NCBI RefSeq assembly: GCF_963576675.1
Contig: NC_088915.1
Span: 85,321,501-85,385,500 of the forward strand
Reading direction: 5' to 3'
Origin: Euphorbia lathyris
Lineage: Eukaryota; Streptophyta; Magnoliopsida; Malpighiales; Euphorbiaceae
DNA: 64,000 nucleotides
Of this stretch, positions 45,367-55,167 are shown piece by piece (the first letter of the stretch is position 1; each line of letters begins with the position of its first letter). The position numbers and the translations under genes were made by a program. The notes below the pieces were generated by a model that ran no database searches, was not told where the DNA came from, and saw only the letters and a program-made list of their open reading frames with translations.

Positions 45367-46999
45367 TGATAGGGGTCAAAAACCCCTATCTTTGGGTACG
45401 GTTTTAGGACGGTTTTTAGGTTTATTTGGCTAATAAGCGAGCAATTCTCGCATTTAAATGCTTTTGTGTGAGTTAGTTAGAAATTGGAAACATTCTATTT
45501 ACTTTTCATCGTTTAGGCTCGTTTTGTGATCAATTTAGGCAAATACGGCCGAAATAACATGCATATTAGAATTCCGTTATCTTTTGAAGCTAATTGGTCC
45601 GTCAAAAGTCGCACCAAACGAAGCGTTTGCTCAAAATAAGCGATTGACGGATCAATTTGGCTTTTGGACTAATGTTTTCTGGAGTTTTTATGCGTGTGCA
45701 GGTGTAAGTTCGGACGAAAAAGGGTTTGGAAGTCATCCGGCACGGATCGAGCGCGCTTCGGGCGAAAACGCTCGGCGAGCAAGGCCCCCGGGCCATTTCT
45801 GCTCGCCGAGCAGGCCACCAGGCGCCTGCTCGGCGAGCCGGGGCTGCTCGTCGCAATCCTGCTCGGCGAGCAGCCTTTCCTGCTCGGCGAGCAAACCTGC
45901 GGGAATTGGTCAAAAAGACCAATTCCGCCCCCACGAAGCCACGTTCGGCCCCACATCTTCCTACACCAACAAGGACATGAAATTAGGTCAAAACGAGACC
46001 CGAGACGCGGCTATAAATAGGAATTTCCAATTGTAAATTAGAAATCTTTTGTTTTTGTAATTTTCTTATCTTCCACCTCGAGAAATCCTCTCCACCTCCT
46101 CTATAAACCTTCAAACCTCCATTGAAGACACCTCCGAAGCTCCATTCACCGAGGATTGCTCAAGCTCCATCCTTAAGTCCTAGGAAGACGCCTGCATTGG
46201 TTGACAGGTTCCCTGAAAGGGATTTTTCTTCTTTTATAACTTGTTTATCCTATGATACATGCTATAAATCTTAGGCTTATTGTAACTCCGTGACAATATT
46301 CTCCATCTTTGATTAATATAATAGTTTTGTTTCTTCAATTGTTTTAATGCTTTGAATCTTTGTCTTACGCTTTATTTGATTGGTTTAACTCATTCGATAA
46401 TCTCAAAATCAAGTTGGCACATATTGCGAGCTGAATCTGACCTAGTTAGTGCCTATAGGATTGACGACCCTATAGAAGATTAAGCCCAAATTACTGAGCC
46501 TTAGAGCTAGTTTCGGCCTTACAAGGGAATCACGAACTAGGAACTTTAGGAGGATAGGTCGGGTTAATCGCCTCGAACACAAGTGACTTAGGTTTTAATT
46601 CAATTGTTTAAACAATCTATTTCCATTATCATCGTATCCCTCCATGATCCTTTAGATAATTGCATTGACAAAAGATCACTTAGGAGTAGTTTAACTTAAT
46701 TAGGGGTAGAGTAATTTAGTTAGGTTTAGAATAACTTAGCTAGAATTAGATAACTTAGTCAGAATTAGATAATCTAGTTAGGATTAGTGCAATCCAACCT
46801 AGGAGTAGATTAATTAAACAAAACCAACTCAAACCCCTTAAGCCTAGATAACATCCGAGACTTAGTAATTCGGTACTTGCAGAAATAAATCCTGTGGACG
46901 ATAATCTGGACTTAAACCCAGAAATTTATTACTTGATAACGACGGGGTACACTTATCCGTTAGTGAGTTCCCATCTCTAACCCAGGTGGGGACGCATCA
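45367..46999 (+). repeat. Athila 5' LTR (1633 bp)
   Basis: It begins with an 8-bp stem hairpin, GATAGGGG/CCCCTATC (45368-45390). U3 holds a cluster of GCTCGGCGAGC palindromes (45770-45893). The TATA box ctataaatag lies at 46011-46020. The end, gacgcatca, is followed by the primer site. Short frames here are shadows of the palindromic stretch. Confidence 0.93.
46011..46020 (+). promoter_or_regulatory. TATA box of the Athila LTR promoter
   Basis: ctataaatag in the 5' LTR only; the corresponding part of the 3' LTR is deleted, so only the 5' LTR can drive transcription in the usual way. Confidence 0.65.
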
Positions 47000-47005
47000 A
47001 GTTTT

Positions 47006-47023
47006 TGGCGCCGTTGCCGGGGA
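47006..47023 (+). promoter_or_regulatory. Primer-binding site, tRNA-Asp type
   Basis: tggcgccgttgccgggga is fully complementary to the 3' end of a plant tRNA-Asp as I know it, the usual primer of Athila elements. It lies 6 bases after the LTR. Confidence 0.85.
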
Positions 47024-47380
47024 TTTATTTCTTCTGCAATATCGAACCAAAGGTCGACTTGTTAGTTTAGGCATTCTTTGTGAATACTTTCCTTGTTAAT
47101 ATCATATATACTTGTTTATAATCATGATTCTTTGTACTACATACCTATACCGATTATATTTGTTTGTATACACTTATTTATATATACTCATTTATGCTAG
47201 CCATCCTTATTTATACTTACGCTTGTGTATATTCGTTTGTACGAATATGTAGCTATCAACTTCACCTATACGTGTCTGTATATGTTTATCTGTACCATTC
47301 TTATACTTGTACAAAACTGTATGATTTGTATGATTTTCTTTCAGCTTTCATTTATTTCTGTATTTATCTTTTCTCAGCGT

Positions 47381-48832
47381 ATGCCTACGAGATCAGCAAA
47401 AATACCGGTTGTCCCTCTTAACCCTGAACTTGAACGTACTCTTCGCAGGAGCAAATAGATCAGAAAACTGAAGCAAGACGAGATCATCGAGCCTATTAAG
47501 CCTCTCAAGATGACTGACAATGAACGAAACAATGAGCGGAACGTTGAGAACACCGGACCAGAAACCGACACTCGTCTGATGAGTGAGATCCTGGCACCGC
47601 ATCGACATCAGCATCTGTCAGGCATTGCTGCCCCAAACATTCAGGCAAATACATACGAAATCAAGTCTGGAATAATTCACTTGATCCAACAGACTGGTTT
47701 GTTTGGAGGAGAAGCACATGAAAGCCCGAATGATCATCTGGATCGCTTCCTAATGTGCGCAAACACTGCAAGGACCAACGAGGTCCCCCAAGATGCTGCT
47801 AGGCTGAAACTTTTCCCATTCTCTCTGACGGGGCAAGCTTTGGAATGGCTGAGAACACTGGAGCCTGGTTCAATCACAACATGGGCAGGGTTGGAAAAGG
47901 AGTTCTTGTCCTACTACTTCCCTCCCTCAAAAGCAGCAATGCTCAGGGGTGAGATCACATCCTTCCACCAACCTGAACATGAGGCGCTCCACACATCTTG
48001 GACTCGATTCAGGAAAATGCTACGCATGTGCCCTCATCATGACATACCCAAGCATCAATTAGTGAGCGTCTTCTATCACGGACTGACACCCACCAACAGA
48101 GCCATTGTTGACTCCGCAGCGGGTGGAGATTTGTTTAGAAAGACAGCAGCAGAGGCATATGACATGATTAATGAGCTAGCCAGAAAGAGTGTGCAGTGGC
48201 AAGAACAGAAGCTCGCCGGCCCCACTAGGCATCAGGTATTTGCTGTGGAAGAACAGGAGCAAAATCCAGTTGTTGCAGATTTGAGTAGGAAGATGGATGT
48301 ACTGTTGGCTATGCTTAGCCGACCTCCCACCTGTGTGCACTATGGCGGTGACCATAATGGTAAGGATTGTCAAGCAGGTAGCCCTTTCGCTGGAGATGGG
48401 GTGGAGATGGTAAATTATGTTGGGGGGCAACCAAGATACAATCAGAATTACAACAATGGTAACCCCAACAACTACAACTCCTACAACAACAATGGCAACT
48501 ACAGGATGCCTCAGCACCCGAACCTCTCTTACGGGAATTCAAATCAGAATGTGCTCCGACCTCCTAATGGATTTGTTCAAGAGCATAGAGAGCAAGGGCT
48601 TGGCATGCCCCCATACCAACAGCAAAATCAAGGGCCAATGCAACACCCTAAGGAATCTGACGAAGTGATCACTCTTCTGAAGGAGATCTCAGCTAGGCTT
48701 GCCAACAACGAAGCCTTCTGCAAGGACTTGAGCAATCAGGTGGCTCAGATTAATAGGGACAGACAGGAAAGGCCACAGGGTTCTCTCCCGAGCACAACAG
48801 AGAAGAATCCAAATATCCTGAGAAAGGATTGA
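47381..48832 (+). CDS. Athila gag (one in-frame TAG near the start)
   Basis: The ATG at 47381 opens a frame of 484 codons; codon 26 is TAG (47456-47458), and an in-frame ATG at 47510 could restart a 440-residue protein. The retrotransposon gag (capsid) domain spans about residues 100-260 of the full frame (LDRFLMCANTART, PFSLTGQALEWLRTL, FLSYYFPPSKAAMLR, EALHTSWTRFRKMLRMCPHH). A Gly/Asn-rich low-complexity stretch follows (NNGNPNNYNSYNNNGNY), and the C-terminus has coiled-coil-like text (DEVITLLKEISARLANNEAF). No zinc knuckle of CCHC spacing is visible. The domain is intact, so this may still make capsid protein for packaging this pol-less RNA. Confidence 0.85.
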
Positions 48833-49261
48833 GTAAGGGGGAGAAATCGGGTTCCCCTCGGTTTTAATCCAAAGTTTGAACAATTTGATTCTGCATTTTC
48901 TTTTCTCGTTTTTATCTTTTGCTCTTATTTCCTTTTATTATTTTTGGTTAATTGAATTTTGATCTCGTTTGTTTTTACTGTCAAACTTTGTTCCCCCGCA
49001 CTCTATAAAAAAACAAAAAAGAAAAGAGAGAAGAAGAATAAAATAAATAAATAAATGAAAGAAGGAAAAGAATAAGAAAAGAAAAAAAAGGGGGGGGATG
49101 ACTCATCATCCCCTTCCCCACCTTCTTCTTCCCTTCTCTCTTCTTTCTTTTCTTTTTATCACAATTTTTTTTTCTTTTCATTTTTCTCTTCTCCTTCTCT
49201 TTTGCTTCTTCAAAATCTAACCCCCCAAATCCTTCATTCTAACCCGAATTCAAGATATAAG
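48833..49261 (+). promoter_or_regulatory. Stretch after gag with internal promoter and leader
   Basis: gagtaagggggagaaatc and the purine run ending ggggggg (about 49089-49098) look like polypurine text. A TATA-like ctataaaaaa lies at 49002-49011, followed by a long C/T-rich leader (about 49110-49245) and ending in a splice-donor-like ag|gtatga at 49261. No pol is present. The layout resembles the promoter and first non-coding exon of a host gene. Confidence 0.4.
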
Positions 49262-49911
49262 GTATGAATCTTTACCTATTTTTGATTTCTAACATGTTTA
49301 TAGGCTTAGATTTTAGCTTAGGGTGATAATTTTTGAGATTTGAGAAAAACCTAAGTTTTGGTTTTTTTTCCTTTTCTCCAATTAATGTCTTGTTTGCTTC
49401 TAAATTCTTGATTTCCTTGCAATTTATGTTAACGTAATGATTAATCTATAGTTTGGGTGTGATTTCTATTCCCAATTTGTGAATATTTGGAGAAATTGCT
49501 CAATTTGGGCAAAATCCCCATTTTAGCTCAAAGTTCAACTATCCAATTTATAGTTAGAAACTTGTCAAAAAGGTTGGGAATTACATTCTTTTTGTGTTTT
49601 AGTCATTGGGTATCTCTAATTTTGCATGAATTTTGTGAATTTCGGGTAAAACACTTAGGGACCAAATGTTTATAGTTAGAAACTTGTCAAAAAGGTTGGG
49701 AATTACATTCTTTTTGTGTTTTAGTCATTGGGTATCTCTAATTTTGCATGAATTTTGTGAATTTCGGGTAAAACACTTAGGGACCAAATGCTTATGATTT
49801 AGTCCCTAAGTGCCTAAAGCTATGATTATGCCTATGAATGATTTATTGGGGGGGTTTATGTTGAAGCTTGTAAATATTTTCTAACTCTCCTGTTTTTGGT
49901 CTATTCCTCAG
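49262..49911 (+). other. Candidate 650-bp leader intron before Athila ORF-1
   Basis: gtatgaatc at 49262 fits a donor, ctattcctcag ending at 49911 fits an acceptor, and tttctaactc (about 49879) fits a branch site. The stretch is T-rich and has stops in all frames read. The ORF-1 ATG lies five bases after the acceptor. It contains a 2 x 122-bp perfect tandem duplication (49547-49790). Splicing is inferred only. Confidence 0.45.
49547..49790 (+). repeat. Perfect tandem duplication, 2 x 122 bp
   Basis: 49547-49668 is repeated as 49669-49790 with no difference seen by eye, in the candidate intron of the Athila element. The lack of differences means it is very recent. Confidence 0.9.
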
Positions 49912-49916
49912 GAAAC

Positions 49917-51110
49917 ATGGGTCGGAAAGGAAAAGCTAAGATCGTCGTCGATAACGAAGCCGAATCGGAGGTCGAGTTCGACGAGAGCCTCCAAGCTAAG
50001 TATGATCCACCCTTTGGCCTTATTGATGAGCGTGAGGGTCTTTTGTATGATAGGTTTTCCAAGCAAGACCTTGCTACACATATAATTGTCGATCAAACCT
50101 ATTTATCGAGTCTAGGTTTAAAGAAGGATTTCAATGAAATCCTCAAATTCCACGGCTGGTATAGACTAGCCACAACCCAGACTCCGGTTTATCACAATTT
50201 TACCATAGAATTCTTGACAACTTGGAAAAAGGAGCTACCCTTGGGCGGTGGGAAGCATTCCTTTAGGCTAAACGGTAAACCTTACCGCATTGATGCTACC
50301 ACACTAGCAGCCTTAATGGGGGTTTATAATCACCCAGAGGCAATCTCAGACTTTGAATTGCCTCTAACAAAAGATATAGCTTGGGAGCAACTCACAGGCA
50401 TATCAAGCTTTAACTCCCAGACTGCTAGCCCAGGCGCTCTCCTGGACCCACTTCTCAATCTCGTCCACAAGTTTGTGGCCCATAACTTATTGGGTAAAAA
50501 CGAGAGCAATAAAGTCTCAAAGACGGAATTGCTCATATTATGGTGTGTGGCCAACCATAAACCCGTGGACACTGTCAAGGCCATATTTGAAGGCTTCTCA
50601 AGCCAAACAAGTAGAAAACGTGGTTCCCTAGGTCTTGGGCATCTAGTTACCAACCTACTTGAGAGCCAATTCAAGAACTTAGATAATCCCGAGATTGCTA
50701 TTTATCCTACTCTGCTAAACTCCAAGTTTTTGGGGAAATCTACTTTTCAAGAAGTTTTAAACAGGAACCCAACTGGAGGAGCAAGCTCCAGCGGAGGAGG
50801 AAGAAAGAGAGCACGAGTTCCACAACAGAGAAGGGATGAAGAACCTGAGGAAGAAGAACCTGCAACGGCAGGAGACCAAAGGGAACACCAAGCGCCGGGG
50901 ACGGAGGCCCAGTTCCAAGCCATCAACACCATGATGGCAGAAATGCGGGATCTTAACCTTCGGACCTTTAACACTTTTCAACAGATGGACCAACGGTTCA
51001 CCAACTTTGAGCAGAATATGGACCGAAGGCTTTCGGGTCTTGAATACGTAGCGGCTGATTACTGCGAGCGCTACAACATGCCTTGGCCTTACCCCCCGGC
51101 CGACCAGTAA
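49917..51110 (+). CDS. Athila ORF-1 family protein (397 residues)
   Basis: Intact frame. Function unknown; members of the ATHILA ORF-1 family are found downstream in these elements and are sometimes discussed as envelope-position proteins. Conserved-looking text: FGLIDEREGLLYDRF, LKKDFNEILKFHGWY, FTIEFLTTWKKELP, FRLNGKPYRIDATTLAALMG, LLILWCVANHKPVDT. After it come a Gly/Ser linker and basic GGGRKRARVPQQRR (about residue 300, possible nuclear signal), a Glu-rich run (EEPEEEEPA), and a C-terminal coiled-coil-like stretch (FNTFQQMDQRFTNFEQNMDR). I chose ATG 49917 over the upstream 49896 because it directly follows the candidate acceptor and starts MGRKGKAK. No signal peptide or membrane span is visible, against an envelope role. 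Confidence 0.8.
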   Translation: MGRKGKAKIVVDNEAESEVEFDESLQAKYDPPFGLIDEREGLLYDRFSKQDLATHIIVDQTYLSSLGLKKDFNEILKFHGWYRLATTQTPVYHNFTIEFLTTWKKELPLGGGKHSFRLNGKPYRIDATTLAALMGVYNHPEAISDFELPLTKDIAWEQLTGISSFNSQTASPGALLDPLLNLVHKFVAHNLLGKNESNKVSKTELLILWCVANHKPVDTVKAIFEGFSSQTSRKRGSLGLGHLVTNLLESQFKNLDNPEIAIYPTLLNSKFLGKSTFQEVLNRNPTGGASSSGGGRKRARVPQQRRDEEPEEEEPATAGDQREHQAPGTEAQFQAINTMMAEMRDLNLRTFNTFQQMDQRFTNFEQNMDRRLSGLEYVAADYCERYNMPWPYPPADQ

Positions 51111-52660
51111 GTTGTCTTCTCCACCCTAACTTTTTACACTCGTATTTCATGATCTATGATGCAATGTTGGAACTTATTGCATATTTTAAGTGTGAGGAGG
51201 TGGGGTAGACAAACTTACAAAAATTGTACAAATTTTTAAATTTTTGTTGCGTCGTGTCTAGTTTAGGTTTGCGTTTTGGTGTTTTATTTTTGCTTTACTT
51301 ATGTTTTTGCATGTTTAGGACCTAAAATCGTGAACCTCCTTCGAATCTAAACTTCGTTATTTGTCTTTGAGGGCTGAAAACCGAATCTAAAATTGCATGA
51401 CAACTAGTTTAGGCGTAGGACACAACTCTTATATCTGTAAAAGCATGAGCTACAGTTTGCATTTAGACCCTACTTTTGAAGAAATGCTAAAATCATTACT
51501 TAGGTAGATAACTTAAGAATTGAAGGCATGTGATATTAAACTTGAGTTTGGGGAAAACTAGTAAACACAAAATTGAAACCCAAAGAATTGTGAGTTGAAT
51601 TTGAGCCTAAGAGCGAACATCAAAAAGCTCTTTTTCTTGACATTTTTGTGTGAATGCTTTGACTTGTGGAAGATTACAGATTTTGCACCTAATACTGTGT
51701 TGAACCTACATGCAATGATTTGAGATGATAAACGATGAATCAGCCTCATTAGAATTAACCCTTTTCTTTACCTTGTTTTTCTTTTTCATCCACTCTAGGA
51801 AGCCCCTTTGAGCCGACATTTTTGTAGTTTATAGATTTTTCTTTCGTTCTAACCCGTTTTTGCGAACCACAATTTGGTTCGCTACTTAACCTTTGTTTTT
51901 GCAAAGCTCGAACTGAGCCTTTGTTTTCTTCTAGCGTTTTATCGTTGTTTATGGCATTATAGTAGCAAGCCAAAAGGCTAAGAAGTGAATGAGCATCACT
52001 ATCACAAAAGAAAAAAAAAGAGAAAGGAAAAACAGAAAAAGAAAAAAAAGGGGGGAGAAAAGAAAAGAAAAGAGACGAACAAAAGGGAAGAACTTCATTC
52101 CCCAGTTCCTAAAAATAAAAACGCCTCAAAAAGAAATCCAAAATAAGGGATGAATAAAAAGCTCAGTCACTTCATATTTGCTAAAGCCATTTAAACTCTG
52201 TTTTTATAACGCTAGAACGTTTTAACCCTTGTTGTACCTTTAACCCTCTAACCACATTACAACCCTAATTAGAGGCTGTTTTTGATATCATCGGAGTCAT
52301 ATAGCATAGTAGAGGAACTCGGATGAACGTGCAAAATCAACGTAGTCCTAAGCAAGAATATAAGCCAAAAGTAAACACCTTAGCCACCAAAAATTGTGTG
52401 AATGAGTGAACTACCTATGGTGAGGTGTTTTACTTAGCGATCCCCTCAAGCTCGTTTAATTGAACATGTGTCCCTTTACTTAAAATTATGACCTATTGTA
52501 ATTGAAATGCGGCTTTTGGATATCGTGTCTCTACTTTGTATTTCCGAATGCATGTAATTACAGATGCTCGAAATTGTGTCAAGCACCTAGTCAAACTGGG
52601 AAGTTTTCTAGCTTGCTTGTGATGGCGGTTTTAGTTTTTTAGTTTACTTGGGGACAAGTA
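51111..52660 (+). other. Athila 3' untranslated region
   Basis: About 1.5 kb without coding, A-rich near 52000-52080. From about 51550 it matches the older copy at 7025-8130 phrase by phrase, so this non-coding region is conserved in order between copies and may hold functional RNA signals. Confidence 0.65.
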
Positions 52661-52663
52661 AAG

Positions 52664-52682
52664 TTTTAAGTGCGAGGAGGTT
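52664..52682 (+). promoter_or_regulatory. Athila polypurine tract region
   Basis: ttaagtgcgaggaggtt directly precedes the 3' LTR; the older copy has gtgtgaggaggt at the same place. The gaggagg core is the likely plus-strand primer. Confidence 0.6.
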
Positions 52683-53719
52683 TGATAGGGGTCAAAAACC
52701 CCTATCTTTGGGTACGGTTTGAGGACGGTTTTTAGGTTTATTTGGCTAATAAGCGAGCAATTCTCGCATTTAAATGCTTTTGTGTGAGTTAGTTAGAAAT
52801 TGGAAACATTCTATTTACTTTTCGTCGTTTAGGCTCGTTTTGTGATCAATTTAGGCAAATACGGCCGAAATAACATGCATATTAGAATTCCGTTATCTTT
52901 TGAAGCTAATTGGTCTGTCAAAAGTCGCACCAAACGAAGCGTTTGCTCAAAATAAGCGATTGACGGATCAATTTGGCTTTTGGACTAATGTTTTCTGGAG
53001 TTTTTATGCGTGACAATGTTCTCCATCTTTGATTAATATAATAGTTTTGTTTCTTCAATTGTTTTAATGCTTTGAATCTTTGTCTTACGCTTTGTTTGAT
53101 TGGTTTAACTCATTCGATAATCCCAAAATCAAGTTGGCATATATTACGAGCTGAATCTGACCTAGTCAGTGCCTATAGGATTGACGACCCTATAGAAGAT
53201 TAAGCCCAAATTACTGAGCCTTAGAGCTAGTTTCGACCTTACAAGGGAATCACGAACTAGGAACTTTAGGAGGATAGGTCGGGTTAATCGCCTCGAACAC
53301 AAGTGACTTAGGTTTTAATTCAATTGTTTAAACAATCTATTTCCATTATCATCGTATCCCTCCATGATCCTTTAGATAATTGCATTGACAAAAGATCACT
53401 TAGGAGTAGTTTAACTTAATTAGGGGTAGAGTAATTTAGTTAGGTTTAGAATAACTTAGCTAGAATTAGATAACTTAGTCAGAATTAGATAATCTAGTTA
53501 GGATTAGTGCAATCCAACCTAGGAGTAGATTAATTAAACAAAACCAACTCAAACCCCTTAAGCCTAGATAACATCCGAGACTTAGTAATTCGGTACTTGC
53601 AGAAATAAATCCTGTGGACGATAACCTGGACTTAAACCCAGAAATTTATTACTTGATAATGACGGGGTACACTTATCCCTTAGTGAGTTCCCATCTCTAA
53701 CCCAGGTGGGGACGCATCA
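52683..53719 (+). repeat. Athila 3' LTR with 596-bp internal deletion
   Basis: 1037 bp. Alignment with the 5' LTR shows one gap, 45697-46292 of the 5' LTR, joined at a shared cgtg. 1633 minus 596 equals 1037 exactly, so no other net indel exists. The loss takes out the palindrome cluster and the TATA box. Confidence 0.92.
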
Positions 53720-53724
53720 GCCGA

Positions 53725-55167
53725 GCAGGAGATGAAACGTCCCAGAGCTATGATTCTTCCATTGAGCCTTTGCACCCCTTGCAGGTCGCGCGGTGGCTCC
53801 ATTGCTAAAATGGCTTCGACTTTCGCGGGGTTAGGCTCGATGCCTTTTTCCGACACTACGCAACCCAGAAATTTCCCACTGCGAATTCCGAAGAAACATT
53901 TTTCCGGGTTCAGCTTGAGGTTATAGGCTCTGAAGATTTTAAATACTTCTGCTAAATCTCGCGAATGGTCGCTCTCTTCGGTGCTTAGGACCACCATGTC
54001 GTCGATGTACACCTGTACCGTCTTACCGATGAGATGGGCAAACATCCTATCTACCAAACGCTGGTACGTGGCCCCTGCATTCTTTAACCCGGAAGGCATG
54101 ACGTTATAGCAATATGTCCCTTCATGCGTAATGAAAGAGGTCTTTTCGGCGTCGGCAGGGTCCAAAGGGATCTGCTGGAAACCGGCGATGGCGTCAAACT
54201 GAGACAAGATCTTTCGACCAGCCGTTTGATCGAGGAGTTGATCTATGTTAGGTAGCGGATAAGAATCCTTGGGGCAAGCTTTATTGACATTCGTGAAATC
54301 TACACACATACGGTACTTTCCACTGGCTTTCTTTACAAGTACAACGTTAGAAAGCCAGTCCGGATAGTTGACCTCGCTGATAAATTTTACAGCTAGGAGT
54401 TTGTCAATTTCTGCTTTTACTGCCGCCTGCTTGTCTTTCGCCTGCACTCTCATCTTTTGCTTCATTGGTTCGACATGGGGGTCGATATTCAGCTTGTGCA
54501 TTGCTCTCTCAGGTGCGACCCCCATGATGTCTTTGGTGCACCAGGCGAAAACATCTGAATGCTCCGTTAGGACAGCATTGATTTCCTCGGCCAGCGGGGA
54601 AGCGAGTTTCGTTCCCATTTTCACTATCTTGCTATCCCCAAGGATATAGTCGTCGACTGGTTCAATGGGCACGGGATTGTAACCCCTCATGTCCATCAGA
54701 CCGTCCTCTAAGTAGAGCGCTGTTCGAGGTTGAGTTGCCTCCCACTGCAACTTTTTGGCCAGCATACGGTCACCCTGGACAGTGATCTTCCCATGCGGAG
54801 AGGGCAACGTCAAGCACAGTTCGGAGATATCCACCATGGCCCTCAGGGCGGCCAAGAGAGGCCTTCCGATAATAGCATTGTAAGCCAGGGGGATATCGAC
54901 CACCACCCATTCCGCGGTATCCTCGACCTCTTCTACCCCTTCGGCCAAGATAGTCAGTAGTGTAATAACTCCCTTTACCGGCACTTCGATTTCAGAGAGG
55001 CCGACCAGAGGGAAAGTCCCGGCTCGGAGGGCGGTGCGAGTATTCTTCATTGCGCGGAGAGCCGCCCAGGTGAGCAGGTTCACCGAACTTCCGGTGTCAA
55101 CAAGCACTCGGTGAGTTTTAAAACCTGCGATGCTAATGGTGACAACAAGGGCCTCCGAGTGGCTAGT
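53725..55167 (-). pseudogene. Tat pol: protease and reverse transcriptase
   Basis: Minus frame. The protease has VLVDTGSSVNLL (55107 downward) with the D-T-G catalytic triplet intact and IIGRPLLAAL further on. RT begins around LNIDPHVEPMKQKMR and has the core motifs VNYPDWLSNVVLVKK, CVDFTNVNKACPKDSYPLPNID, FDAIAGFQQIPLDP, MPSGLKNAGATYQRLVD and the active site YIDDMVV, then FLGCVVSEKGIEPNP. The frame is open from 55167 to the Athila insertion at 53724 and continues at 45366. It is the same frame as gag, separated by one TGA (55170-55168). With the insertion it cannot make a full enzyme. Confidence 0.92.

Larger units (their letters stand above)
45367..53719 (+). mobile_element. Non-autonomous Athila element, level 3, inserted in Tat RT
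   Basis: 8353 bp, starting tgatagggg and ending gacgcatca, flanked by gccga at 45362-45366 and 53720-53724. It has a tRNA-Asp primer site, gag, an Athila ORF-1 gene and a purine tract but no protease, RT or integrase. Orientation is opposite to the Tat host. By eye the LTRs differ at about 13 of 1037 shared positions, fewer per base than the Tat LTRs, which fits its being the younger insertion. The insertion splits the Tat polymerase just after the RT core. Confidence 0.95.

Noticed and set aside
45602..46036. Four overlapping frames in the Athila 5' LTR
   Set aside because: They come from the GCTCGGCGAGC cluster in U3; they overlap on both strands and sit at the promoter.
47164..47421. Tyr-rich frame before Athila gag
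   Set aside because: It is TA-rich leader between primer site and gag ATG and overlaps the true gag start in another frame.
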